A DNA stretch of 64,000 nt from Ramlibacter algicola (GCF_016641735.1 NZ_JAEDAO010000001.1:992001-1056000); one strand, 5' to 3'. Shown: positions 51,246 to 60,750, counted from the first letter of the stretch. The notes: a model not told the origin generated them from the letters alone. Numbers and translations: made by a program.

Positions 51246-52505
51246 TTGCTTAAGCTGCACCTCAGCACGACAGGGTCGCCGGTATGGGCAATCGCTGATC
51301 AGCTAATCGTCTCAGGCGGGAGCTTCTGCACTTCTTTGATCGCTGCATACGTGCTGACGAAGAATGGATTTGCAACCTATTCCTTGGCCCTGCTCTCGGT
51401 TCAATTCATCTTGTCCTTTGAACGAGCATTGCTCGCCCAGCCATTGGCAGTTCTCGGGGCGACAGAGCAGCCTGAGGCCCTCCTGAGAAGATACAAGACC
51501 GTCCTGCAATTGTTGTGGCTGTGCACGCCCGCGGGTTGCTGCGTGTTAATCGCTGCGAGCGCTGCATTCTTCCCAGATGTGTTCGTGCTCGGGGCAACAG
51601 CCGCCCTGCTGCTGATCCTCGGTATACAAGAAATATTTCGGCGCTACCTGTACACAGTCCGGAACTTCCGTGCAGCTACGCTATGGAGCTGCCTTACCTA
51701 CTGCCTGCAACTCGCACTTCTTGCCTCGCTATCAAGCAGCGGAAATGCCCGCAGGGATTCCGGTTTCGAAGTACTAATCGCATGTGCGATCGCTGGAGCA
51801 CTTCCGCTCGTTCTGTCGCTGGGAAGGCGTCGCCAAAACGTTACGGCAGGTGCCCTACGCGCAACCTTTGTTGAACATTGGAAATTCGCAAAGTGGGTTG
51901 TGTATAGCCAACTGGTATTTTGGACCTCTACTCAGGCGTATCCGTTCTTGCTCGAAGGTTATAAGGCAGAAGGCTTGGCTGACTTCTTCGTAGCAAATTC
52001 CTTGCTCAACGTTCTGAATGTTTTGAGAACGGCGATTGGCAACTATCTGCCTACACGTGCGTCCGCTGTGCTCAATGATGGGGGTCCGCGCGAGCTCGCC
52101 AAGTTCATGTTCCGGAACGTATGGATTTACGCCGCTACGTCACTACTGATCCTCGTGGTGCTTATTTCATCGTCGGCACTTCTGATTGAGACACTCTACG
52201 GCGGAAAGTACGCAGCCGCTGCTCCTCTACTCGCCCTAATGTCACTTGCACACCTCGCATACGTGATATCGGCGATTGGCAATGCAATCGGATTGGCATT
52301 GCGGGCGACTAAATGGATCTTCATCGGAAATTCACTCGGCGCGGCATTCTCAATGACCATCGGGGTCGCGCTTGTTCACAAATTCGGGGTGTGGGGAGCT
52401 GCCGTTGGCTATGTTCTAGCAGCGGCTCTTCCGGCGATTGCGCAAGGAGCAAACGTCGTCTTCACTCTGCGGGAACAGGTCGCAAGCGAGAGCGTCCGTG
52501 ACTGA
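51246..52505 (+). CDS. Oligosaccharide flippase, Wzx-like
   Basis: A 419-residue membrane protein with about twelve helices. ADQLIVSGGSFCTSLIAAYVLTKNGFATYSLALL (in pieces) and the pattern of ETLYGGKYAAAAPLLALMSLAHL near the C-terminus fit the polysaccharide-export branch of the MVF superfamily. The start is TTG 51246 with TAAGG upstream; no ATG is available near the start. It is the first gene of the low-GC cassette and presumably flips the unit begun by the PglC/WbaP-type enzyme. Confidence 0.75.
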   Translation: MLKLHLSTTGSPVWAIADQLIVSGGSFCTSLIAAYVLTKNGFATYSLALLSVQFILSFERALLAQPLAVLGATEQPEALLRRYKTVLQLLWLCTPAGCCVLIAASAAFFPDVFVLGATAALLLILGIQEIFRRYLYTVRNFRAATLWSCLTYCLQLALLASLSSSGNARRDSGFEVLIACAIAGALPLVLSLGRRRQNVTAGALRATFVEHWKFAKWVVYSQLVFWTSTQAYPFLLEGYKAEGLADFFVANSLLNVLNVLRTAIGNYLPTRASAVLNDGGPRELAKFMFRNVWIYAATSLLILVVLISSSALLIETLYGGKYAAAAPLLALMSLAHLAYVISAIGNAIGLALRATKWIFIGNSLGAAFSMTIGVALVHKFGVWGAAVGYVLAAALPAIAQGANVVFTLREQVASESVRD

Positions 52506-53658
52506 GCGCGCGCTGATTCTAGTTGAGCCCATCTTTCGTGGGAGTCGACTACAAGTTCTAGCGAACGTCATTCATGTGGTGCGGTGTCACTCCCAGCGTC
52601 CAATAGTGATCGTCACACGCAGAGACTATCGAACTGATCACGCGGTTCAACTCGGAATTCTTTCTATTCCACAAGTTCACATACTGTGCGCAGATACATG
52701 CTTAGGAGGGGCATGGAACAAGAAACTTTCGAGAGCTGAGTTCGTGCAGGTTACCCAGGCAATAGCGAGTGCATGTGAACTGAACCCTGGCGCAGATGTA
52801 GTTTTCATGGCGCTAGATGAGTACTTGGTTCCGCTTGCATTCGCAAAGCGCACAAGTTGGCGAATCGCAGCGCGGCGAGTGGTTGCCTTCAAATACCGAG
52901 TGTGGGCGGATGGCAGGGGCTTTCACGACCACCTGAACCGCGCAGCGACCTCAATCGCACTTTCCCGAACGTCCGGAGAGTTGGTTGTTTTCGACGAGCG
53001 TCTACGAGGTACCCGCATTGCGGGGCAGCCTGTCCACATCGTTCCCGATCCTTGGTTTGGCTTGTTCAATGCGGAACTTCGGTCGGAGGCGCGAGCTCGG
53101 TTTGGCTTCTCGGAAGAAGACTTTGTGGCACTCACAATCGGTTTTCAAGATGCACGCAAAGGGTTTCCGCTGGTATTGGCGGCCAGTGAAAGGGCGTTAC
53201 GTGATAGTGGCCGGAAGCTCTTCATAGTCGGCAACATCAAAGAGGAGTTCAAGCCACGATTGCTGGCTCTGAAAGCGAAGTTTCCGGCGCAAATCGTCCA
53301 TCTCGACCGATTCGTGGAAGAGGGCGAACTGCCTTACGTTTTTGCTGCTGCTGACGTCACTCTTCTGCCATATGCGAAGAGCTTCACTGCTAGTAGTGGA
53401 GTCCTACCTCGCAGCTGCGCTTCTAGCGTGCCTGTGATCGCGTGTTCACATGGGCTGGTTGGATATCGAGCCCGAACGTACGACTTGGGGATCGTCATTA
53501 ATACTGACTGCCCGTCGGCTCTCGCCACTGCAATCGACCAAATGAGTGTCGAGCTCGGAACTAATCGAACAAGGTGGGCCCGTTCGCTAAGCCAGTTCTC
53601 ACAAGCCACGTCTCTAAGGGCCTTTGAAGAGAGCGTTTGGCCTCTGTTCCACGATTGA
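52498..53658 (+). CDS. Glycosyltransferase, GT4-like
   Basis: A 386-residue GT-B protein from GTG 52498, overlapping the flippase stop by eight bases. The C-terminal half has LTIGFQDARKGFPLVLAASE, LFIVGNIKEEF, LDRFVEEGELPYVFAAADVTLLPY (in pieces) and a SGVLPRSCASSVPVIAC stretch, as in family 4 enzymes; the N-terminal half is diverged. The donor sugar is not evident. Confidence 0.7.
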   Translation: MTERALILVEPIFRGSRLQVLANVIHVVRCHSQRPIVIVTRRDYRTDHAVQLGILSIPQVHILCADTCLGGAWNKKLSRAEFVQVTQAIASACELNPGADVVFMALDEYLVPLAFAKRTSWRIAARRVVAFKYRVWADGRGFHDHLNRAATSIALSRTSGELVVFDERLRGTRIAGQPVHIVPDPWFGLFNAELRSEARARFGFSEEDFVALTIGFQDARKGFPLVLAASERALRDSGRKLFIVGNIKEEFKPRLLALKAKFPAQIVHLDRFVEEGELPYVFAAADVTLLPYAKSFTASSGVLPRSCASSVPVIACSHGLVGYRARTYDLGIVINTDCPSALATAIDQMSVELGTNRTRWARSLSQFSQATSLRAFEESVWPLFHD

Positions 53659-53666
53659 GTTCGACC

Positions 53667-54971
53667 ATGAAAATTTCAGTCCTGCACGCATACTCGGATT
53701 CGAACAAAGGGGATTTGGCGATCGTTCTTGCGACGGTCAAAGCCTTGAAGTCAAACGCGCCTCACGTTCAAATCTACTTGCATTCGGTATACGCGGCATC
53801 CGACCCGAACTTCAGTTTCCATCACAGACACATCGCGGGACATGTGGATGAAGTCTGCTCGCACAGCATTCCGTCGCCATACATCGATGACGCCGCTCAC
53901 TCAGCGCTTAGGAACGTGCTAGCAGCCGCACGTTTGCTTCGTGACTCCGGCAAGCACTACCTGAATCTCATTCTTGGACCAACGAAATTCCTTCGAAATA
54001 GGTCGAATGAGTTGATTCAACAGTCTGACTTAGTTTTGCTGAAAGGTGGTCAGTACATTTATAGCGACCAAGGTGGATTGAGGGGGGTGCTCTACCTCTG
54101 GCGAGTGCTGTCTTCTATCCACCAAAGTGCACAGCAAGGCAAGCGAGTGGTCATCATGGGTCAGAGCTTGGGTCCGCTGCCTGATGGTTTGCCGGGGCGG
54201 ATGGTTGCCAAGGCGCTCAGAAAGTGCGAGTTGGTAGTGGTACGGGAGCGCCTGTCATTAGAACTTGCTCAAAGGCTCATGCATGGCAATACCGCGTCAA
54301 AATTGGTACTCGCTCCGGATTTTGCGTTCTTGATAGAACCACGTGAACCGGCAAACTACTCCGAGAAGTTCGCATTCTTGGACGATGGAGATTGGATCGG
54401 AGTGACTGTCGTGAACTGGTATTTTCCTGGGAGCCCTGATGTAGCAGCGGCCCGACGGAACTACGAGACTCAGATCATCGAGGCTTGCGTGCAACTGCAC
54501 CGGGCGCATGGATTCAGAGTCGCTCTCTTCCCGCAGGTCACGGTGCGGCACCATGGTGAAAGCGATCTTGATCTTCTCAAGAGGATCTCGGACGCACTCG
54601 AAGCGCGTGATGTGCCCGTTCGGACAGTAGTAGACGACCTCGCGCCCGAGCAACTTAGCTACCTCTATGGCCGTTGTCGAGTGCTGATCGGCACGCGACT
54701 TCATTCCTGCATCTTGGCTGCGGTTGCAAGCTGCCCCGTAGTCGCAATTCGATATCAGGGCTTTAAAACTGAAGGAGTTATGGCAGAGCTCGGCATGAGT
54801 GAGCATGTCCTTGATATCTCGCATCTGGAAGCGTCTGATTTGACATCAAAGGTCACGGAGCTCGCCGAATCGCGCACGGACGTCAAAAGAAAGATTGACG
54901 ATCGCGTAGCTCAGATGCGCAAAGACCTGAGCGACTTGGTCGGTGACGTTCTCAGTGAGGACGCGGCGTGA
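53667..54971 (+). CDS. Polysaccharide pyruvyl transferase family protein
   Basis: A 434-residue protein of the PS_pyruv_trans family (PF04230). Marks are HAYSDSNKGDLAIVLATVKAL at the start (seen as SNKGDLAIV), DLVLLKGGQYIYSDQGG, VVIMGQSLGPL, and GTRLHSCILAAVASCPVVAIRYQGFKTEG near the end (GTRLHSCILAA is the key). It would add a ketal-linked pyruvate from phosphoenolpyruvate to a sugar of the repeat unit, giving the polymer negative charge. ATG 53667 was preferred over an upstream in-frame start inside the previous gene. Confidence 0.82.
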   Translation: MKISVLHAYSDSNKGDLAIVLATVKALKSNAPHVQIYLHSVYAASDPNFSFHHRHIAGHVDEVCSHSIPSPYIDDAAHSALRNVLAAARLLRDSGKHYLNLILGPTKFLRNRSNELIQQSDLVLLKGGQYIYSDQGGLRGVLYLWRVLSSIHQSAQQGKRVVIMGQSLGPLPDGLPGRMVAKALRKCELVVVRERLSLELAQRLMHGNTASKLVLAPDFAFLIEPREPANYSEKFAFLDDGDWIGVTVVNWYFPGSPDVAAARRNYETQIIEACVQLHRAHGFRVALFPQVTVRHHGESDLDLLKRISDALEARDVPVRTVVDDLAPEQLSYLYGRCRVLIGTRLHSCILAAVASCPVVAIRYQGFKTEGVMAELGMSEHVLDISHLEASDLTSKVTELAESRTDVKRKIDDRVAQMRKDLSDLVGDVLSEDAA

Positions 54972-56212
54972 GGGTTCTTCTTTCAGCGTATGGCTGCTCA
55001 CCAATCCTTGGCTCGGAGCCCGGTGTTGGGTGGCGGTGGGCGAGGGAGCTTTCGCAGGTCTATCAAGTAACCGTTCTCACACATCCGTTCTTTCGCGCCC
55101 AAATTGAAAATGAGCTGAGTGCGAGGCCGCTGGCGAACTTGTCAGTCGTCTACTTCGAGCCCCCGGCTCTTGGCGTGCGGCGAAAGCCAGGTTCTTTGAA
55201 TTCTCGCTTGTACTATGTTGCATGGCAATTGGGTGCCTTCTTCAAGGCACGCAAGCTCTGCATGGGAACGACGTTTGATGTTGTTCACCACATCACCTGG
55301 GGCACATTTCGATATCCGAGTTTTCTCGCACTCCTGCGTGTGCCACTCGTATTTGGCCCGGTCGGTGGCGGCGAAAGAACGCCGCTCGGTCTGCTTCGTG
55401 GTCTGCCGCTGAAGTCCAAGGTTTTCGAAATTGCGAGAGCCGTCGGTATACATTCGGCACGACTTGACCCACTATGGCGCCTGTTGATCTCTAGAACTTT
55501 TTTGATTGCGTGCAAGACCGAGGAGACGCGCGCCTGCATCCCGGCTGCTCACCAAGGAAGAGCGGTAGTGCATGCTGAGATCGGCGCGGAAGTGAAGCCC
55601 GCACGAAGCTCGATTCAGAGTCAACGACCGATGACGATCCTCTATGTCGGCCGTCTCGTCGGACTGAAAGGGCTGCATATTAGCCTTCATGCTTTGGCCG
55701 ACCTAAAGCGGCACGGCATAGCCTTCCGATTTCGACTGGTAGGAGACGGCCCGCACCGCCGAGGGCTTGAGCAACTTGCCTTAGATCTTGGTTTGCGCGA
55801 CCAAGTAGTCTTCGAAGGCGCTGTGAGTCGTCAGGAAGTCGACAAGTATTACAACGCTTCGGACATTTTCCTCTTCACCAGTCTTCACGACTCAAGCGGG
55901 AACGTCATCACTGAGGCACTCTCACATGGCCTGCCAGTAGTTTGTCTGAGCTTGGGAGGGCCCAAGTATTTTGCGAATGATTTAACTGGACGTGTTATCG
56001 AAGCAAGAAATCGGACGTTCGAGCAAATCGTTGGTGATCTCTCCAAAGCGCTAGCTGATTTGTGCAACCAACCACAGCTCCGAGAGTCATGTTCCCTCGG
56101 AGCGAGGAATCGAGCAACTGAGTTGTCATGGGCTCGCCAAGTGTCGAGTCTCTATCGTTTGATTGAGCAGAGATTGAAATATCGGCGACCCGTGAGGAAC
56201 TTCGTTGACTAA
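54968..56212 (+). CDS. Family 4 glycosyltransferase
   Basis: A 414-residue GT-B enzyme from GTG 54968 (overlap GTGA, TGAGGA upstream). SAYGCSPILGSEPGVGWRWARELS is a strong N-terminal mark of a GT4 subgroup; HHITWGTFRYPSFL, ILYVGRLVGLKGLHISLHAL and SLHDSSGNVITEALSHGLPVVCL with the E-x7-E-like part follow. The protein is cytoplasmic and should extend the repeat unit. Confidence 0.82.
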   Translation: MRVLLSAYGCSPILGSEPGVGWRWARELSQVYQVTVLTHPFFRAQIENELSARPLANLSVVYFEPPALGVRRKPGSLNSRLYYVAWQLGAFFKARKLCMGTTFDVVHHITWGTFRYPSFLALLRVPLVFGPVGGGERTPLGLLRGLPLKSKVFEIARAVGIHSARLDPLWRLLISRTFLIACKTEETRACIPAAHQGRAVVHAEIGAEVKPARSSIQSQRPMTILYVGRLVGLKGLHISLHALADLKRHGIAFRFRLVGDGPHRRGLEQLALDLGLRDQVVFEGAVSRQEVDKYYNASDIFLFTSLHDSSGNVITEALSHGLPVVCLSLGGPKYFANDLTGRVIEARNRTFEQIVGDLSKALADLCNQPQLRESCSLGARNRATELSWARQVSSLYRLIEQRLKYRRPVRNFVD

Positions 56213-57401
56213 ACTCAGGCTGGTCCTGGCCAGTAGTCTCGGGCTTGTGCTCTTTTGGGCACTCGACCCGATGCGCGTGCTGTTGGAGTTCACTCCGCTG
56301 CTCAAGCATGTGCCTGGACTATTCCTAGTGGTGACCGGCGGACTATGGTTGTCACTGGCAAGCCGTCTGAGATCAAACTACAGCGCTGCGGCAATCCGGC
56401 CCCACGGAAATCTGAGCGCCAAGGCCGCCCTTGGTTTGGGCTTGTATGTGCTTGTGGGAGCGTTTTACGCGCGGTTCGCACGCGACGTGCAAAACACGTT
56501 TCTCACCTTGGGCATATACCTTCTTGCATATCCGGTAATGGCTTGGATTGTTGAACGCACAAACTCTCCACTTACCGTGCTTCGAACGTTGGGGGGGGCC
56601 TATGTACTTGGAGCAGTCATGATGGCATCCCTCCAATTGGTGACGGGGGAGCCTGGCCTCTTTCACGCCCGAGAGCATCTCGTAATCGGCCCCTTGGTCT
56701 TTTTCTACTTTCGATCGAAGGTCGTTCTGTTCCAACTTGCTGCGTTAATCCTCATCGGGGCTGTGGCAGTTGTCTCAGCGAAAAACACGGCTTATCTGGT
56801 GGCGGGATGTTCATTGCTCTACATCATGATCGTCGAGATGGTGCGCTTGACTTCTCGCCTGTCGATGGCTGGTAAGGCGCTTGGATGGTTCGCGCTCGTT
56901 GCCACCGTACTCTTTGTCGCCCTGGCGGCAGTCACAGTTAGGGGAACCGGGGAGGGACTGCCGACAGGTAATGTCGAATACCGGTCCGTAATGTACGAGC
57001 GCGCCTGGCTGAAGTTTTTGCAGTCGCCAATCGTTGGCGCAGGTTTCGCCGACGCTTCAACCCAAGAATTCGGGGATTATGAGGTCGATGTAAGTACGCA
57101 GGTGTTGCCGACGCACAGTGATCCACTAGACATTCTTGGCAACGGCGGCCTTTTGGCATTCGCCCTGTGGTTAGCGATCTACCTCGGCTTCTTCTCCCAT
57201 TGGCGTCGTTCAATCACGACGCAAAAGACGACTATCAGACGATCGGACCGGGCTTGGCTTCATGTGCTTTCATGTTGCGCATGGTGCGCACTACCAACTG
57301 TTGCCTTCAATCCCGTGCTGAATAGTCCCAATCTCGCCCTGGCGACGTGGATCTGCGCAGGTGCGGCTTACGGCTTCTTTCGGCGACAAGAAATAAGGTG
57401 A
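56205..57401 (+). CDS. O-antigen polymerase/ligase family membrane protein (Wzy-like)
   Basis: A 398-residue membrane protein with about eleven helices from TTG 56205, which has GAGGAA upstream and overlaps the previous stop by eight bases. The stretch SPIVGAGFADASTQ, then a periplasmic loop with LPTHSDPLDILGNGGLLAFALWLAIYL (HSDPLDILGNGGLLAF is the key), matches the Wzy_C (PF04932) signature of a His followed by a Gly-rich helix start. As the cassette has its own flippase, a polymerase role is likelier than a ligase role. Confidence 0.78.
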   Translation: MTKLRLVLASSLGLVLFWALDPMRVLLEFTPLLKHVPGLFLVVTGGLWLSLASRLRSNYSAAAIRPHGNLSAKAALGLGLYVLVGAFYARFARDVQNTFLTLGIYLLAYPVMAWIVERTNSPLTVLRTLGGAYVLGAVMMASLQLVTGEPGLFHAREHLVIGPLVFFYFRSKVVLFQLAALILIGAVAVVSAKNTAYLVAGCSLLYIMIVEMVRLTSRLSMAGKALGWFALVATVLFVALAAVTVRGTGEGLPTGNVEYRSVMYERAWLKFLQSPIVGAGFADASTQEFGDYEVDVSTQVLPTHSDPLDILGNGGLLAFALWLAIYLGFFSHWRRSITTQKTTIRRSDRAWLHVLSCCAWCALPTVAFNPVLNSPNLALATWICAGAAYGFFRRQEIR

Positions 57402-58474
57402 ATGTGGTGGGGTGTTTACGTGTTTTTCTTGCTCTCGCTGTTGTGCTTGTTCATGGTGAGATACTTCCGTTCACCATTTTTCCGGCCGACGCCGCCGTCC
57501 AGATTTTTTTCATGATTTCTGGGTTTTATATGGCGCTCGTGCTGAACACGAAGTACATGGGTTCAGACAGCAATATCGAGTTCTACCTCGGCCGTGTTTG
57601 GCGACTCGCTCCAACTTTCTTAGCTTGCGCTCTATTTGCTTTAGTGTTGACGTCGGCGGGACTGAAGCCCCATCTGAGATGGCATAGTCCCTCAGACTTA
57701 CCATTCTCCGCGATGCTTCTGATCTGTCTTTCGCAAGTGGTTCTTGTTGGGCAAGACGCGGTACATTTTCTAACGGTTGACGGGACTAGCGGCCTGCGGT
57801 TCACTTCGGATTTCGCTGCTGAATCGCTGCAACTTTGGCAGTACCTGCTCATTCCCCAAGCATGGTCGCTTTCCGTTGAAGTCTATTTCTACTTGTTTGC
57901 ACCGCTGCTCTTGCGGTGCGGGCCGCGAATCCTGTTTGCCGCGCTTGTCGGCTCTTTTTTCCTGCGCCTATTTATAGCGGGGACGTTTGGGCTCCGCTTT
58001 GATCCTTGGTCCTATCGGTTCTTCCCTTCTGAGTTGCTCTTCTTTGTGGCGGGAGCGATCGCCTATCTGGCTTCGAAACGAAGCGTTTCGATGTGGTTGC
58101 ATGTATTCGCTGCCTTACTCATTTTTGTGGCTACGAATGTAGGTCGCGTAGGTTTGGGTGGACGGCTTTTCTTCCTTAGTCCCATTGTCACGACCGGTGT
58201 GTTGTTCGCGCTTCCGGTGCTGTTTTCAGTTACCAAGAATTGGGAGTGGGACCGCCGCCTCGGTGATCTGTCCTATCCGATCTATGTGTCTCACATGTTG
58301 GTCATTTCGCTAGGCGCTTCGATCTTCCCGATGCGGGACGTTCTTTTCAAAACGTTCGTTATTGTGCTTGTCGTGCTGACTTCATTGGCGTTGATTAGAT
58401 TCGTCGAGGGTCCATTAGAACAATATCGGAAATCCCGTCGGTGTCGAGTCGCACTGACGGCAACTGGTGTCTGA
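57398..58474 (+). CDS. Acyltransferase 3 family O-acyltransferase
   Basis: A 358-residue membrane protein with ten hydrophobic segments. CLRVFLALAVVLVHGEIL has the family Arg and His; FFMISGFYMALVL and SLSVEVYFYLFAPLLLR (the WSLSVE motif) are also typical, and RFVEGPLEQYRK ends it. GTG 57398 overlaps the previous stop (GTGA); a longer form from 57347 is less likely. It probably O-acetylates the exopolysaccharide, adding to pyruvylation. Confidence 0.8.
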   Translation: MNVVGCLRVFLALAVVLVHGEILPFTIFPADAAVQIFFMISGFYMALVLNTKYMGSDSNIEFYLGRVWRLAPTFLACALFALVLTSAGLKPHLRWHSPSDLPFSAMLLICLSQVVLVGQDAVHFLTVDGTSGLRFTSDFAAESLQLWQYLLIPQAWSLSVEVYFYLFAPLLLRCGPRILFAALVGSFFLRLFIAGTFGLRFDPWSYRFFPSELLFFVAGAIAYLASKRSVSMWLHVFAALLIFVATNVGRVGLGGRLFFLSPIVTTGVLFALPVLFSVTKNWEWDRRLGDLSYPIYVSHMLVISLGASIFPMRDVLFKTFVIVLVVLTSLALIRFVEGPLEQYRKSRRCRVALTATGV

Positions 58475-58480
58475 GATACC

Positions 58481-59653
58481 ATGAGGATTTTGATCGTTCA
58501 TAACAAATATCAGCAGCGGGGCGGCGAAGATGTTGTTGTTGAATCTGAGGCGGCGCTTCTCCGGGAAGCCGGACATGAGCTCGAGCTATTTTCCACAGAT
58601 AACAATGTACTGATGGGGGCGTTCGCGAAGCTTGTCAGTGCCGTAGGTGTGGTGTTCTCAATCCCGGTTTACATACGTATTCGCCGCATCTTGAGAACGT
58701 TCAAACCAGATGTGGTTCATGTTCATAATTTTTTCCCTCAGATATCTCCTTCTGTCTTTTACGCCTGCAGCGCGAATAAAGTCCCTGTAGTTTTCACGCT
58801 TCATAATTTCCGCATTATTTGCCCGACCGCGCTGCTAATGCATGACGGACGGATTGAAGAGAAAAGCGTGATTGATGGTCCTTGGTGGGCAGTCGCCAAG
58901 CGTGTGTACCGCGGCTCATTCAGTGCTTCGCTTCTTCTTGCGTTGATGATCTATGTCCACAGGCGAATCGGTACGTGGAAGAAAAAAGTGAGCGTCTTCA
59001 TCGCGCTGACCGAATTTTCCGCTCTCAAGTTCCAAGCTTGGGGGCTTCCTGCAGACAAACTGACGTGCAAGCCCAACTTCGTTCTGCGTCGTTCGAAATC
59101 GCAGATTTCGCAACAACGTCGTGGGTTTCTCTTTGCCGGAAGATTGAGCGAAGAGAAGGGCATCGACGTGATGCTCAAAGCGGCCAAAGAGTTCCGAGGT
59201 GAGGAAATCCGGGTCGCCGGAGATGGTCCGCTGGTTGCTGATGTATCGAGCTCGGGCTTGACGCACCTCGGGCGGATAGGTTCTGAGGAGCTTGCCGAGG
59301 AAATGCTGAGAGCGAGAGCGCTCGTCTTGCCAAGTCTTTGGTTCGAAGGGCTACCGATGGTCCTTGTCGAGGCGTACTCACTTGGATTGCCAATCATCGC
59401 AAGCAATCTAGGATCTTTGGCCACCCTCGTCGAACATGGAGTGACAGGGCTGCTATTCGTGGCCGGCGATGCGGAAGATCTAGCCTCTAAGCTTCGCTGG
59501 GCTACGGAAAATCCTGTCGCGATGGAGCGTATGGGCGAAAACGCCCGTGCGAAGTACGAGAGGGAGTTCTCTCCCGAGCGGAATCTGATTCTGCTAGAAC
59601 GGATCTATGTGCGTGCAATCAGCGCGACCGCAACGGCGGGTAGCGAGATCTAG
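58481..59653 (+). CDS. Family 4 glycosyltransferase
   Basis: A 390-residue GT-B enzyme: VHNKYQQRGGEDVVVESEAALL at the start, VHVHNFFPQISPSVF, VFTLHNFRIICPTALLM, FLFAGRLSEEKGIDVMLKA and SLWFEGLPMVLVEAYSLGLPIIASN with E-x7-E (EGLPMVLVE). This N-terminal RGGEDVV pattern defines a well-known GT4 subgroup of EPS clusters. It is the last gene of the low-GC cassette and converges with cysM, 14 bases between stops. Confidence 0.87.
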   Translation: MRILIVHNKYQQRGGEDVVVESEAALLREAGHELELFSTDNNVLMGAFAKLVSAVGVVFSIPVYIRIRRILRTFKPDVVHVHNFFPQISPSVFYACSANKVPVVFTLHNFRIICPTALLMHDGRIEEKSVIDGPWWAVAKRVYRGSFSASLLLALMIYVHRRIGTWKKKVSVFIALTEFSALKFQAWGLPADKLTCKPNFVLRRSKSQISQQRRGFLFAGRLSEEKGIDVMLKAAKEFRGEEIRVAGDGPLVADVSSSGLTHLGRIGSEELAEEMLRARALVLPSLWFEGLPMVLVEAYSLGLPIIASNLGSLATLVEHGVTGLLFVAGDAEDLASKLRWATENPVAMERMGENARAKYEREFSPERNLILLERIYVRAISATATAGSEI

Positions 59654-59667
59654 TCTTGCGCGTGAGG

Positions 59668-60579
59668 CTAAGCCGGGAAAACGCCGGTGGACAGATACCG
59701 GTCGCCGCGATCACAAATGACAAACACAATCGTCGCTTCCTTCGACTTTGCAGAGATTTGCTGCGCGACCCAGCAGGCTCCCGCCGCAGAGATACCAGCG
59801 AAAATTCCCTCCTCTCGCGCGAGTCGGCGGCACATCTCCTCGGCGTTGGATTGGCTTACAGAGACCTGCTCGTCAACGGCCGACGGGTCATAGATCTTCG
59901 GCAGGTACTCCTCGGGCCATTTGCGAATGCCCGGGATGCGTGAACCCTCGCTGGGCTGCGCACCGATGATGCGCACCTTGGGGTTCTTCTCCTTCAGGAA
60001 CCGTGACACGCCAGTGATGGTGCCGGTGGTCCCCATCGCACTGACGAAATGTGTAATGCGCCCGCCTGTCTGCTCCCATAGCTCAGGACCCGTCGTCTCA
60101 TAGTGGATGCGGGGATTGTCGGAGTTGGCAAACTGGTCGAGCACGCGCCCCTTGCCTTCTCGCTGCATGTTCTCGGCCAGGTCGCGCGCGTACTCCATGC
60201 CGCCGCTCTTTGGCGTGAGCACCAGTTCGGCGCCGAATGCCTTCATGGTTTGCGCGCGCTCAATAGAGAGGTCCTCCGGCATGATCAGAACCATGCGGTA
60301 GCCCTTGATGGCAGCTGCCATCGCGAGCGCGATACCCGTGTTGCCTGACGTCGCCTCGATGAGCGTGTCACCGGGCTTGATCTCGCCGCGTTCTTCGGCG
60401 CGCCGGATCATCGACAAGGCCGGGCGATCCTTCACGGATCCTGCAGGGTTGTTGCCTTCGAGCTTGCCGAGGATGACATTGCCCCGCGCCTTGTTCTCGA
60501 TTGCGCCAATGCGCTGCAGTGCGACGAGTGGAGTCTTGCCAACTGCGTCTTCAATAGTGGGGTAGGTGCCGGGCTTCAT
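59668..60579 (-). CDS. cysM: Cysteine synthase B
   Basis: A 303-residue PLP enzyme: LEGNNPAGSVKDRPAL with PLP-binding Lys50, EATSGNTGIALAMAA, VSAMGTTGTITGVSRFLKE (GTTGT phosphate loop) and GISAAGACW. It makes cysteine from O-acetylserine and sulfide or thiosulfate. ATG 60579 was chosen by family alignment (KPGTYPTIEDAVGKTPLV). Base composition is intermediate. It appears to be a housekeeping gene bordering the EPS region. Confidence 0.93.
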   Translation of the reverse strand: MKPGTYPTIEDAVGKTPLVALQRIGAIENKARGNVILGKLEGNNPAGSVKDRPALSMIRRAEERGEIKPGDTLIEATSGNTGIALAMAAAIKGYRMVLIMPEDLSIERAQTMKAFGAELVLTPKSGGMEYARDLAENMQREGKGRVLDQFANSDNPRIHYETTGPELWEQTGGRITHFVSAMGTTGTITGVSRFLKEKNPKVRIIGAQPSEGSRIPGIRKWPEEYLPKIYDPSAVDEQVSVSQSNAEEMCRRLAREEGIFAGISAAGACWVAQQISAKSKEATIVFVICDRGDRYLSTGVFPA

Positions 60580-60621
60580 GCAGGCACTGTGCCACAATCG
60601 AAATCCTGCGATCCCAACGCT

Positions 60622-60708
60622 GCCGGAGTGGCGAAATCGGTAGACGCAGCAGACTCAAAATCTGCCGGTGGCAACACCGTGCCGGTTCGATTCCGGCCTC
60701 CGGCACCA
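60622..60708 (+). tRNA. tRNA-Leu (anticodon CAA)
   Basis: Acceptor GCCGGAG (60622-60628) pairs with CTCCGGC (60698-60704), followed by A and an encoded CCA. The anticodon stem GCAGA/TCTGC encloses CTCAAAA, giving anticodon CAA for UUG. A long variable arm (about TGCCGGTGGCAACACCGT) marks it as class II, and GTTCGATTC is the T-loop. Confidence 0.95.
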
Positions 60709-60729
60709 TCCCCGCGACCACAAAAAAGA

Positions 60730-60750
60730 CGCCCGGCTTGCAGCCGGGCG
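60730..60750 (-). terminator. Hairpin with T-tract on the minus strand
   Basis: CGCCCGGCT, loop TGC, AGCCGGGCG; an A-run precedes it on the plus strand, so on the minus strand it reads as a hairpin followed by TCTTTTTTG. It lies 22 bases behind the tRNA and would best stop leftward transcription heading into the tRNA. Confidence 0.55.

Noticed and set aside
60622..60708. tRNA-Leu 3' end as an attachment site for the EPS island
   Set aside because: I found no direct repeat of the tRNA 3' end at the other edge of the low-GC cassette and no integrase gene in the window.
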